A stretch of DNA of 64,000 nucleotides from Rehmannia glutinosa (Eukaryota; Streptophyta; Magnoliopsida; Lamiales; Orobanchaceae): positions 1 through 64,000 of the forward strand of contig JABTTQ020003458.1 in the NCBI GenBank assembly GCA_016081115.2. Reading direction: 5' to 3'. Position 1 is the stretch's first letter. Each line of letters starts with the position of its first letter. The notes under the pieces are model-generated. The model saw only the letters and a list, made by a program, of their open reading frames with translations. It had not been told where the DNA came from and ran no database searches. A program made the translations under genes and the position numbers. Shown here one piece after another: positions 11,701 to 22,000 of the stretch.

Positions 11701-14700
11701 ATTTTTCATATAATTTTTTCCTTCTCTTTCTATTTTATATGATTTATTTTTTCTTGATTAGTTAGACTGCATAGATGAGTAGACAGCAGTAACACTTCTT
11801 GAATCTTTGACCACCAGTTTATTACCTGCTTCAAAGATGCAGAACAGCTTTTCATCTTATTTTTAATAGTATACCCTCGATTTCATAATGATTCTGATTC
11901 CTGGTCTGGACTATGGTTGCAGCCGGCTTTCTGAATTAGCCTTGCTGTATTGTCAGAGGATAGAAAGTGATGGACTTAGTGAAATTGGTAAAGGATGCAA
12001 GTTCTTGCAAGCCCTTCACTTGGTAGATTGCTCAGCTATTGGGGATGACTCCATATGCAGTATAGCTAGAGGGTGTAAGAACTTAAGGAAGCTTCATATT
12101 CGCCGTTGTTATGAGGTTTTCTTTTCGTTTCTTTTCTCTTCTTCTTTTTCTTTTTCTTTTTGGTGGTTTGTTGTCTCCCACTCTGTTTTTCAATGCATTG
12201 CATTCGGAATTTTTTTGTATCTAAATGTTTGAATTAGATCAATATATATCTATTATGTCCAATTATTAGAGTGTCTAAATAATTTTTTTATTTTTCGGTT
12301 CTATGTAATAAATGACATATTATCTTGTTCTATTTAATATATTAGCTGTCATTATTTCTTTTCAGATGATGGGTTGAATAAATATATTGTTGCAAAGACC
12401 CCCCAACTATCTTGTTTGCTAAATAATTACCAGTTACAATATATACTTAACCGATAAACTTCTCTGTAGTTTGTTGTTTTTACTTGAGACCCCATGATTG
12501 TTACCTCAGTGCAGGACAGGAAATAGTACTTCCATTATTTTTAAAATCTCTAGTCATGATATTAGTAATTTTGGTTGTAATATATTTCGAAGCTATCTTC
12601 ATTTCTTTTTTCTGATGTGACTGGTGAGAATTCTATATAGTGTTTTTGTAGTTTTCAGATTAACTTATTGTCATCTTTGAGGATGCAAGTATGGCTCTAA
12701 GTAAATGGAAGGCGGGAATCCTAATTTGTTTGGAAGGTTTATGTGGTTTAGAATCTGTAATCTTTCCCTGGAAACATTAGCCAGGATAGGAGGCTTGAAG
12801 GGTTATCCGATGGAGTTATTATCTTTTTCAAAGTTTTTTTCTGTCTAATCTTAATACAGTGGTTTAAATCCTTCACAAATTCATTTGACATTTAAACCAC
12901 AACGCAAATGAATGGTTCTTAGATCCTTGCATCTAAAAATGATGAATATCTATTATATCAAATAAAATCCGGCATTAGTTCTGTCTTGGTTATTTACATG
13001 GTTTATGTTTCTTCAGCCTTTTCGGCATTTAAAAATAAAAGGATTAGAAAGCCCGGTCCTTGTCATATGCGCTGATCTGTGGCTAAATCGTTATCCTGCA
13101 TGTTAGTGGCATTTTAATCTTTCTCTATTTTATCTTGTATTTAATTATGGTTTTCATTTCTATCATGAATAGGTGGGGAATAAAGGGATAATTGCTATTG
13201 GTCAAAACTGTAAATTTCTCACAGACCTCAGTCTACGATTCTGTGACAGGTTGGCAATCCCCCTCTTTCCCCTCTTCAAATCATTTAGGCCAAAAATTAA
13301 TTTACTTGGATGCAAATAAGTTTTTCAGTGTAATCTGTTGGAATTTAGTGTTTATGTTCAGCATAAATTTAGATTGCTCCATTTGAATACTTTGGTTGCA
13401 ATAGATGTTTATTTGATTATGTTAGATGAAGTTTTGGTGTTATGATATCATCAGGATTTCTTTCAGATCATGGAGAGTTCTATAAATCTCATTTTTGTAT
13501 TGCTATGATCTGAAAGACTGCTGGATACTATTGTTTTTGTGCGTTTAGCTAGTTCTTGAGTTTGTTTTCAGTTCCTGGATCATTTGCAGTTTGAATCTCA
13601 ACCCATTAATGACAAAGATGTGGCCCAAACATACGTATAGTGTGATTCAAATAATGATTTGCTGGATATGTTTGTTCAGCTACACCTGCTGCCTAAACCC
13701 TGCTCTCTTCTTCCCCCTTTTGTTTTTCCTTTTTCATTTTAATGTGGTTTGAGCCTTTGAGGAGTTGCTTTGGTAACACAGAATGTTCTTTCTCATCTGT
13801 AGAGCTCAATTTTCGTACTGCCTCCTACCTCTGTTAATTATACACTGTTGCTGGCGAAGTATTATCCTGATGTAATATGACTTTCTGATCCCAATAAGGT
13901 GATAAATATTAAATACTGGTAGATCATAATATTTTTTTTTGTAATATGCAACACATCATGCAAGTGAAATGGTTTTAGCATGAGCATGGCCAAATAACTT
14001 GGAAGAGTCCTGCTTCGTGCATTTTTGCTTCTCTCTGGAATAATAAAATCAGACTAACAGGTACCAACTTTACATTTATCACTTAGATATCTGATTGAAT
14101 CAATGATTATATTTTTGAAATATCATTAGCTTTATGGTAGTTTTCCAGGAGCACTAGTTCATACTTCATAATTTACTTTATATTAGATCTGATATTTTTG
14201 CTGTATGATTACCAGGATAGGGGATGAGGCACTGATTTCAATAGGTCAAGGCTGCTCCTTACATCATTTGAATGTAAGTGGCTGCCACCAAATTGGGGAT
14301 GCTGGAATAATAGCTATTGCTAGGGGTTGCCCTCAACTCAGTTATCTGGATGTTAGCGTTCTTCAGGTTTGGCTTTGAACTCTGTCTCCCATATCTATGC
14401 ATGCATGTTTAATGAAGTTGGTATTGCTGAAGAAAATGCTCTATCCTGGTAGTACCATGCAGTGTGATTGTACTATCGGTGGAACATAATATGGTTCTTC
14501 GACGATGCGTCAATACAATTTTTCTTCCTAGTTTGGGACTTTTTAGATCAAAATCTAATGTTAGATTCTCTGAATTTGGGAGACGGTACTACTCGATGTG
14601 CTTTAAAAATAAGGACTACAACCATGAAACCTGAAAAATGCCCTTTGCAATCATATACCAGATAAATTAAAGGGATAATTTCAAAAAGTACCCCTAATAC

Positions 14701-15506
14701 AAAAAAATCAGTTACCTTTCAATATTACAAATACCCCTTGAGACTTGTTTCCAGTTTCCAAATTGCACCCTCAGGAGTGAGGAATATGTTAACCAAATAC
14801 AAACCTCAAGGGGGTGTTTGTAACACCTTGAGAAAATATTTGTAGTTTTTAAAGATAAATTGGAGTTTTTTGTAGTTAGGCTAAACCTCAGGGTAGTTTT
14901 TGTTTGTGTGAAGTTATTAGGCTTGTCTTGGTGGCTAAAATTTCATTGCAAAAAGGATTAAGGATCTTCTATGGGCACACATAGCCAGCAGCTAATGGTA
15001 GTCACATATGAATTTGTAAATAAACACATACATATATTAATTATCTCATGCACTCACATGATATCTCTTTCCCCAACAGTGAATTAGAGCTGCCAATTCA
15101 TTTGACATCCATGCATTTACTTTGCATGTCAAGACTTTGTTACCTTACATCTGAAAACATGACATTTTCATACGAACAGATCTAATTAAACTTGTTTCCC
15201 GTGCCACAGAACTTGGGAGATGGGGCGTTGATGGAGTTAGGTGAAGGTTGTCCATCACTGAAAGATGTCGTGATATCACATTGTCGCCAAATAACAGACA
15301 TAGGTCTTAACCATCTTGTGAGAAGATGCACATTAATGGAATCATGCCACATGGTTTATTGCCCTGGCATCACAGAAGCTGGAGTTGCAACCATGGTTAC
15401 AACTTGTACCAGAATAAAGAAGATATTAGTCGAGAAGTGGAAGGTCAGTGCTAGGACCAAAAGACGAGCTGGGTCCATTATCAACTACCTCTGCGTCGAC
15501 CTTTGA
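8785..15506 (+). CDS. FBL4: F-box/LRR-repeat protein 4-like (SCF ubiquitin ligase adaptor)
   Basis: Eight exons: 8785-9051, 9555-9800, 10265-10671, 11478-11663, 11923-12115, 13173-13249, 14216-14366, 15210-15506. All introns are GT..AG and all phases agree, giving 607 residues, close to Arabidopsis FBL4. Residues about 8-50 form the F-box (LPDELILEIFRHVESK...LVCKRW), which would bind Skp1 in an SCF E3 ligase. A basic linker RKKRRHSRG starts exon 2. From about residue 135 to the end there are Cys-containing LRRs (repeated LxLxxCxxITDxGL) for substrate binding, finishing RRAGSIINYLCVDL as in the family. The substrate is unknown. I chose the ATG at 8785 because MRGFDRIN is the conserved start. 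No disruption is seen. Confidence 0.95.
11271..11372 (+). repeat. 51-bp tandem duplication in FBL4 intron 3
   Basis: Two near-identical copies, starting CTATCTTAATTGTGCAG at 11271 and again at 11322. Each carries an acceptor-like TTGTGCAG. They lie in the intron about 110-200 bases before the true exon-4 acceptor at 11476-11477. Confidence 0.8.
14669..14918. mobile_element. MITE-like insertion in FBL4 intron 7
   Basis: Starts AGGGATAATTTCAAAAAGTA and ends in a diverged inverted counterpart (tagtttttgtttgtgtgaagttatta). The interior has the phrases 'aaacctca' and 'gggggtgtttgtaacaccttgag'. Its start and layout resemble the cleaner element at 48848-49113 (AGGGATAATTACAA), so both may belong to one non-autonomous family. 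No target duplication is clear. Confidence 0.45.
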
Positions 15507-15640
15507 ATCATTAAAGCCGAGCTTGAAAAGCCAGATGTTGGAGATAAGACAATGCGACTATGGCCAGACACATTCCTGCAAGTTTAAAATAAAGTGCGAC
15601 TTATCTGTGTACTTCTGTTTCGTTGTTTATTTAGACTATC

Positions 15641-15646
15641 AATAAA
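15641..15646 (+). terminator. Polyadenylation signal of FBL4
   Basis: AATAAA lies 135 bases after the FBL4 stop, followed by T/G-rich sequence (ggtttttattcgtgtggtgttttg), the usual setting of a plant poly(A) site. Confidence 0.5.
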
Positions 15647-16057
15647 GGTTTTTATTCGTGTGGTGTTTTGCCGGTTTGTGTAGTATCCGTAACAATGTAT
15701 GAATGATTGTTTATTTGATTGCCTTAAAAGTTTGGTTTCGATGTCGCATTGAGCATTGAGTTCTCTATTTTAACTAATTCAAGTAGAGGCCCTGATAAAC
15801 TGAGATTGCATGAACCTTTCAATTAATCACAACAAAAAGGCAATTTAAAATTTGATATTCAATATATTCACTGTGTTTTATGTAAAATTGTGTAAAGCTT
15901 ATACATGTCAACTGTCGAGGGCATCGTTAGTACTTAGTGTAACACCATTTTGAGTTATGGAAGGACTTATGAGTGTTGAAATTGATAAATTCAAATTGGA
16001 CAAGTTAATAAGACAAGAATGTTAAAACTTGCATAAAACGTATGAATGAGAAGATAA

Positions 16058-17286
16058 GGGTTATTTGATTTGCCACAAACTTTTGCGAAACTTGGGTGGG
16101 TTGGAGAGATTTTGATATATTATGTGTAGGCGCCAATGCCTACAAAGCGCTCCTACAAAGCAGTCGCCACTCCCAAAGGCACCTGCTGCCATGTAGGCGC
16201 GCCAGTTTGAGCCCCTACTCCATATTTTTCTTTTTTTTTTTATTTTTAAAAATTAATTTTAAATCGATTACATAATAAAGTCTACAACGCATAATTAAAA
16301 AAAAAGAAAAAATTACACATTAAAATACTGAAATAAGATACGACATATCATTAAAACATACTACACTAAATTATATTTGTGGGGTATTTGTGAAACCCGA
16401 TTACACTAATTATTATTATTTTTAATTTCAAACTTTTTTTTATAAATTACAAAATATACACTAAATTATACTTGTGGGGTATTTGGGAAATTTGCAGATC
16501 TACTCCCCTTTTTATTCTTATTTGTAATATATTCGAATATATATTTTGTAGTAAACTAAAATTGAAAAGAATCAAGAAAACACGTTATCTTCCAACAATA
16601 AAGATAAATTAGAATTTTGAATACAAATATTCAAATTAATTCATATATATTCGAATATATTACAAAGAATAAAAATGGGAGTAGATCTGCAATTTTCTTA
16701 AATTATACCCTTTATACCAGTACGCGAACAACTGGAATTGTCCAACTCAAATACCCCATAAATGTAATTTTTGGGGATATTTAGTCAAATTAGCCAAAAA
16801 TGAGTTTCACTTATCCGAAATGATAGTATATATTTTGTAATTTATAAAAAAAAGTTTGAAATAAAAAATAATAATAATAATAATTAGTGTAATCGGGAAT
16901 ACCCCACAAATATAATTTAGTGTAGTCGTACTTATGTTTTAATGGCATGTCGTATCTTATTCCAATATTTTAATATTTAATTTCTTTTTTTTTTAATTAT
17001 GTGTTATAGACTTTATTATGTAATCGCGTTTTCATTCAGTAATATATCACATTCTAGTTACCTAAAAAATTGTGTATTTATTTAATATTTAAAATTAATT
17101 TTCAAAAATTAAAAAAAAGGGAAAATAGGGAGTAGGCGTTGTTAGAAAAAAAAAGAACACATGGTGAGGCATAACTTCGTAGAGCACCATTTGTATTGGC
17201 GCCTACACATAATATATCAAAATCTTCCCAACCCACCCCAATTTCACAAAAGTTCATGACATTTGCCACAAACCGTCAAATAACCC
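16058..17286. mobile_element. Foldback (long inverted repeat) transposon, ~1.23 kb
   Basis: The ends are GGGTTATTTGA at 16058 and its inverse TCAAATAACCC ending at 17286. They are flanked by the 8-bp direct repeat GAAGATAA at 16050-16057 and 17287-17294. The inverted homology runs through nearly the whole element: TGTAGGCGCC near 16123 pairs with GGCGCCTACA near 17200, 'ccccacaaatataatttagtgta' near 16904 is the inverse of 16367-16389, and 'gggagtagatctgca' near 16677 is the inverse of 16493-16508. The centre is about 16560-16640. A transcript would fold into a hairpin of several hundred base pairs. There is no ORF of note. The 8-bp duplication suggests hAT-like mobilisation; MULE-type foldbacks usually leave 9 bp. 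Confidence 0.82.
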
Positions 17287-17334
17287 GAAGATAAGTGACT
17301 TTTGTAAGAGGAAATATTATGGGTAAAAGAATTG

Positions 17335-17432
17335 GTTAATTTTTGCCAGTGGTATCGTCTCCCTCCTTAGTTGGGAAGGTCACGGGTTCGACCCTACTAT
17401 GTGTATTGGAAAAAGGTCAAAAAAATAAAATA
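17335..17432 (+). mobile_element. tRNA-like SINE fragment
   Basis: A pol III A-box-like TTGCCAGTGG (17343-17352) and a perfect B-box core GGGTTCGACCC (17384-17394) are spaced as in a tRNA. The block is followed by an A-rich tail (aaaaaataaaataaaataaataaaa). The body does not fold as a true tRNA with a CCA-ready acceptor stem, so a tRNA-derived SINE is the better reading. Confidence 0.55.
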
Positions 17433-18046
17433 AAATAAATAAAATCGAGTAAAGATTTGTTTTTGAATTTTGAGTGTCAGTATACATTATTTTTTCCAAA
17501 TTTTAAATTTCTTATTTCTGTTTTAATATTTGAAAAAAATATTTTCAAGAGAATGTTTTTAGAGCAAATGGGAAATACCCACTTGGGATAGCACAAAGTC
17601 TTTTGTAACACGTGAGATAAAAAAATTAAGTTTTTTACCCATTTTTGTGGTTCTTTTACCACCATACCCTTACACTTTAAATATAAAAGTAGGTGGAGTT
17701 CTATTTCTTTATTTTTTTTTTCTCTCTACTCCCTTTTTGGGTTTTATAAAAAATCTGATCACTTTGTGGTAAAAAATTTCAAAAGCCTTCAACAATTTTC
17801 ATTTTCTAATCCATTTTTCATATTTTAAACAAGTTTTGAGATTTTTAAACAAATTTCCATATTTTATATAATGGCAAATGTTTTAAAAAAGTGTAGTTTT
17901 TTTTAATATTCATATTTAATTTTTTGTAAATTTCTTATTTTAAAATAACTTCGATTTTTTTTTTCGTTTCTGTAATTTTTTGATTTTAAAATAACTTTGA
18001 TTTTTTTTTTTGTTTTGTTTTTTAAATAAATTATCGTGATTTTAAT
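17433..18046. other. AT-rich intergenic DNA
   Basis: Long A/T and T-run sequence with no recognisable gene. The 17477 frame (62 codons, minus) is not family-like. Confidence 0.5.
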
Positions 18047-18412
18047 ATGGGCACGATTTAGGCACGATATAGGTTGGCACGATATGAACACGATATGCAC
18101 GATATAGGTTGACACGATATGACACGATATGCATGATATGACACGATATAGGTTGACATGATATTGCACGATATGCGTAATATGGCACGATTTTGGGCAC
18201 GATATAAGTTGGAACGATATGCATGATATGACACGATTTTGGGCCTGATAAGGTTGACACGATATGCGCGATATGCATGATATGGCACGATATAGGTTGG
18301 CACGATATGCGCGATCTGCATGATATGACACAATTTTGGGCACGATGTGTATATGTATATGTAAATGAGGTTGGCACGATATGAGCACGATATGACACGA
18401 TATGTGTTGTAT
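18047..18412. repeat. Degenerate minisatellite built on GCACGATAT
   Basis: About 360 bases of variants of (g/a)cacgatat, often joined by 'aggttg' or 'tgaca', so that higher-order units such as cacgatataggttggcacg recur. All three minus-strand frames stay open across it (for example 17903-18499), giving Ser/His/Ile/Val/Tyr-rich translations such as HIVSYRAH. That is a by-product of the repeat and not a gene. Confidence 0.85.
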
Positions 18413-19002
18413 ACATAGGTGTGTGTATTTGGGGGAAAAGCGTATACGATTTTCAAGGAAAACATTAATTGCATAATTTTCAAAATTCAAAATCTTCAAA
18501 TTAAAGGAGAGACATTTTTATCAAATTGGGTAGAAAAGAGTTTTCTTATGTTTATGAGTAGAAAAGAATACACACTATCCATAGCTGTATTTTAAAAATT
18601 CCCCCATGTTTTTATTTAAACACTTGAACACTTTCTTTCAAGTCAAACAAACACTTCTATCAAAGTAACTTCAACCAATTTACAAAATTTACTTGGCAAT
18701 TAGACTTATGGGGAAAAGAGAAAAAAAAAAAAACAATTGAACTTAAATGAATTTCCAACAAGTTAGAGGGGTCAAACTATAATTATATATATGAAATCAT
18801 TCAGACCCCTTTTTATAATATAAATTAGAAAATGAAAATAGTGGACAGACGTGACGTTATTTAATTTAATTTTTATTTGTTTTGGAAAATGTCTTTGGAA
18901 TAAAAAAAATTCACAGTCTTCATATCTCACCCGTCCTCAACCGAAAATTCTGAAGAAAAAATACAAGTACAAAAGTATATAAAATCCAAATAAAAAGTGA
19001 AA
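18413..19002. other. Intergenic DNA and probable 5' region of AP5M
   Basis: A/T-rich with no ORF of note. GTATATAAAATCC (18974-18986) lies only about 20 bases before the AP5M ATG, too close to be an ordinary TATA box. TTTTTATAATATAAA near 18809-18823 is an alternative. Neither is firm. Confidence 0.4.
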
Positions 19003-22000
19003 ATGCCGAGTGGTTGCTGCATCAGAGGTCTGTGGATTCTCAACAATCAAGACTCTGTTATTTTCTCCAGGTAATTTATTTTACTGTTTTTGTGAGTATC
19101 TTTTGGCGTCAGATCGATGGATGAATGAGACGTTTATTATTTTTTTGGGGTAAAATTATCAGGAAGTTTCCAGTGGTGGAGAGACGGTGGCGCGTGGCTT
19201 GTGAGAAGGAAAGTGACGATAATTTTAAGTATCATTTGTTGCCTTATGATTCCGAATTGGCTTCTGCTTTCGCTGACCGCAAAAAAAGGTTTATTTATTT
19301 TTTAGAAATTATGTTTGCTAGCTCAATTTCACATTTTGTTCAAAATAATGTAAATCTGAACTCTCGACCAACCTTGCTATGCTTATTTCGATACTGTTGG
19401 TAGACAATCAAGCTTTAATAGTATGCTTAGTATTATTTAAATGTGTTAGTAATTAATTTGTTTCCTATTGCATTCGGAAAGATATTCAAGTTGACTACTC
19501 GAAAGCACCAATAATGGGACATTCATTTGATAGACGGAGTTTAAAAATGTTCTGATTCACAATTTTCTCCAAATGCTAAAACCTAATTAATCTAGCTGAG
19601 GTTCGGATGTATTATTAACAAACAAAATTATAAGATGTCGAAGTTTTGGAAACTAGCATGAGTGTATTTGTTTGAGTTGTCATGTATTCTTAAGTATGCT
19701 AAGGTGGCTACTATATGCAACCTACCTTGTCAACTAGAAGGACTATTTAGGAAATGAGCTGATTTGTCCTAAATATTCTTGCTTTGCTTTTTACATGTTA
19801 AGATAGTTGACTGTTATTCTTAACATTAAATGTAACTACACATTGTTGGCGGGGCGAAATTTTGTGTTGTTTGTTGCATATTAAATTTGAGAAAGGAAGA
19901 TAGTGCAACTAAAAAACACCCAGTCTCAGCGTGGAACTTATAACAAGAGTTACGTGGGTTGCTTTTATCTACTTTATTTACAATAGAGGACATAATTCTT
20001 AGTTTTATGTATTATCTTTTCCTATTTAGCAACTGGGAGCATAATTCCAGTATGTTCTGTATCTTTTTCATTCAATTTCGCAATTGTCTGTGAGGTTGTA
20101 GCTATGCAAGAAACTTTGTTGGATGTTGTTTGCAGGTTCAAGGGGTTTCTTTTGTATTTTTCTTTTTCTTCTTTTTCTTTTGGGGGTTGTTGGGGGGTGG
20201 GGTGGGGTGGGGTGGGGATTAAAATATATGTTGCCAGCTTTTCTACAATGTATAATAGGATAATTATATGCAAGTACTTGAGCATGTTTATCATTAGTTA
20301 TCATGGTTGTAACAGGGAGGGGTCTGCTCGTGGGTTTGGCATTCATGTAAGCCAGTCTGTTAAAGGATCAGATTCATGGGTTGATGATCCCATTACTCGT
20401 CATGTAATTAGTTTGCACATCAATAAAGAAGAGAAAGGGGAGAGTAATCTCTTGTGGCCTCTAATCTTACATATAAAGGGTCCTTACTCTATCCTTGTCT
20501 TGCCTTTGGTTGAACCTCATCATTTGAAGTCCTATTCAAGGATGTGTAATAGATCAGACTGTGGGAGTGCAGTAGGAGCAGATGAGAATTTGTCTTCCCT
20601 CCTCCTTGATCTTCCATCCATCACAGGGTATGGTAAGTTTTACTTTCATATGCTTGATTAAATTTTTCTCTTCACCCAAAGCTATCCATTTGATTTCATG
20701 ATATGTGAACATGACATTCTAAAGCTCTTCTCGAACTGTTATGCATGAATTTGTGGATCTATATTTTTGTAAGTTTGTCTTTCTCAATAAAGTGATAAAC
20801 TAGAGCTTTTAGCCTTTTACATTTGGTGTCGGGCTAGTTAGTCACTGCTAAGTAGTATAAAATATAAATACAGTATTTTATGCTGATAAGTATGCCGTGG
20901 AAATTCTGATTTGACATAATTGGCACCTGTGACGTATTTGGTTAATATTTAGTCGTCAAGCAGTTGAAAATTTATGGACTGGTTATCTTTCTCTCAACTT
21001 GCCTAGACTATTGAGCAAGATGTGGCACTGAGGCTTCATTTTTTGAGGAACTGTTTGAAAGAGTTCTCCAAATGAAGTCATCATCTTCCCTTCCCTCTCA
21101 CCAGCCCTGTCCTCAGTTGCAATTTTTACATAGTCTTGTCATCCAAGTAGCTTGGTTGTGCCAATGCTTGTATCCTGCTGTCTATATTATCTTCAATGTA
21201 AGAATTATGATGTTGCAGGTGTCGGCTACCTATCTAGAGATGTTCTTTGATTTAGAGCGAGGTTGCTCCTTATTGAGGCCTATTACTTGTTCCTATTCTA
21301 ATGCTAACCAGCCCTTCATGAATTTATTGAATTAGGGCGTTTATTGTGGCACACACGATTGGAGAAATTATAATTGGAGAAGCAGTGGAGTCGGAAGTTG
21401 TTGCTGCTTCATCTCCCTCAGTGGGAGGCTTGCTGGATTCCCTCACAGGTAGTATAGGAATTTCGGGTATCTCGGCCAGACCAAAGCCTGTAGCTGCACC
21501 TGTTGCAGCATCCACTGCTTCTGGGACTGCTGTTAGTGGAGCTGTGATGTCTGATGCTCCAAAAATGGGTTCCAGGCCCTTGGACAAGGATGTACTTCGG
21601 TCTTTCATCAGCAGTGCAATGCCCTTTGGTTGGTAATCTTTTTGTGGTATTTCTCATCTTAAAACTGTTTTGCAGGTTTATAGTATGAATGGTCTATGCT
21701 GTTGTTTATCATTTCTTTTACTCATTTGGTGTAGGCACTCCACTGGATCTTAGCTACTCAAATATCTCTGCCATCAAGTCTACTGGATTTTCTTCAGCAG
21801 ATACGCCTCCTGCAGACCGCAAGCAGCCCGCTTGGAAGCCTTATCTTTACAGGGGGAAGCAAAGGATTCTGTTTACAATTCATGACACTGTCCATGCTGC
21901 GATGTATGATCGGGATGAGATCCCAGACAGCATAACAATTTCTGGTCAGGTGAACTGTAGAGCAGAGTTAGAAGGACTGCCTGATGTTTCGTTCCCATTG

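Noticed and set aside
17341..17400. Possible functional tRNA gene
   Set aside because: Only the pol III boxes fit; no acceptor stem or anticodon arm can be drawn, and it has an A-rich tail like a SINE.
18047..18412. CRISPR-like array
   Set aside because: Units are degenerate, contiguous and without unique spacers, and the DNA is a plant nuclear sequence.
17903..18499. 198-codon minus-strand ORF rich in His/Ile/Ser/Tyr
   Set aside because: It is the translation of a minisatellite; the other two minus frames are also open across it, and no family or splice context supports a gene.
20022..20346. Proline-rich minus ORFs in the AP5M region
   Set aside because: Complement of the G-rich intron tract; antisense to a well-supported gene.
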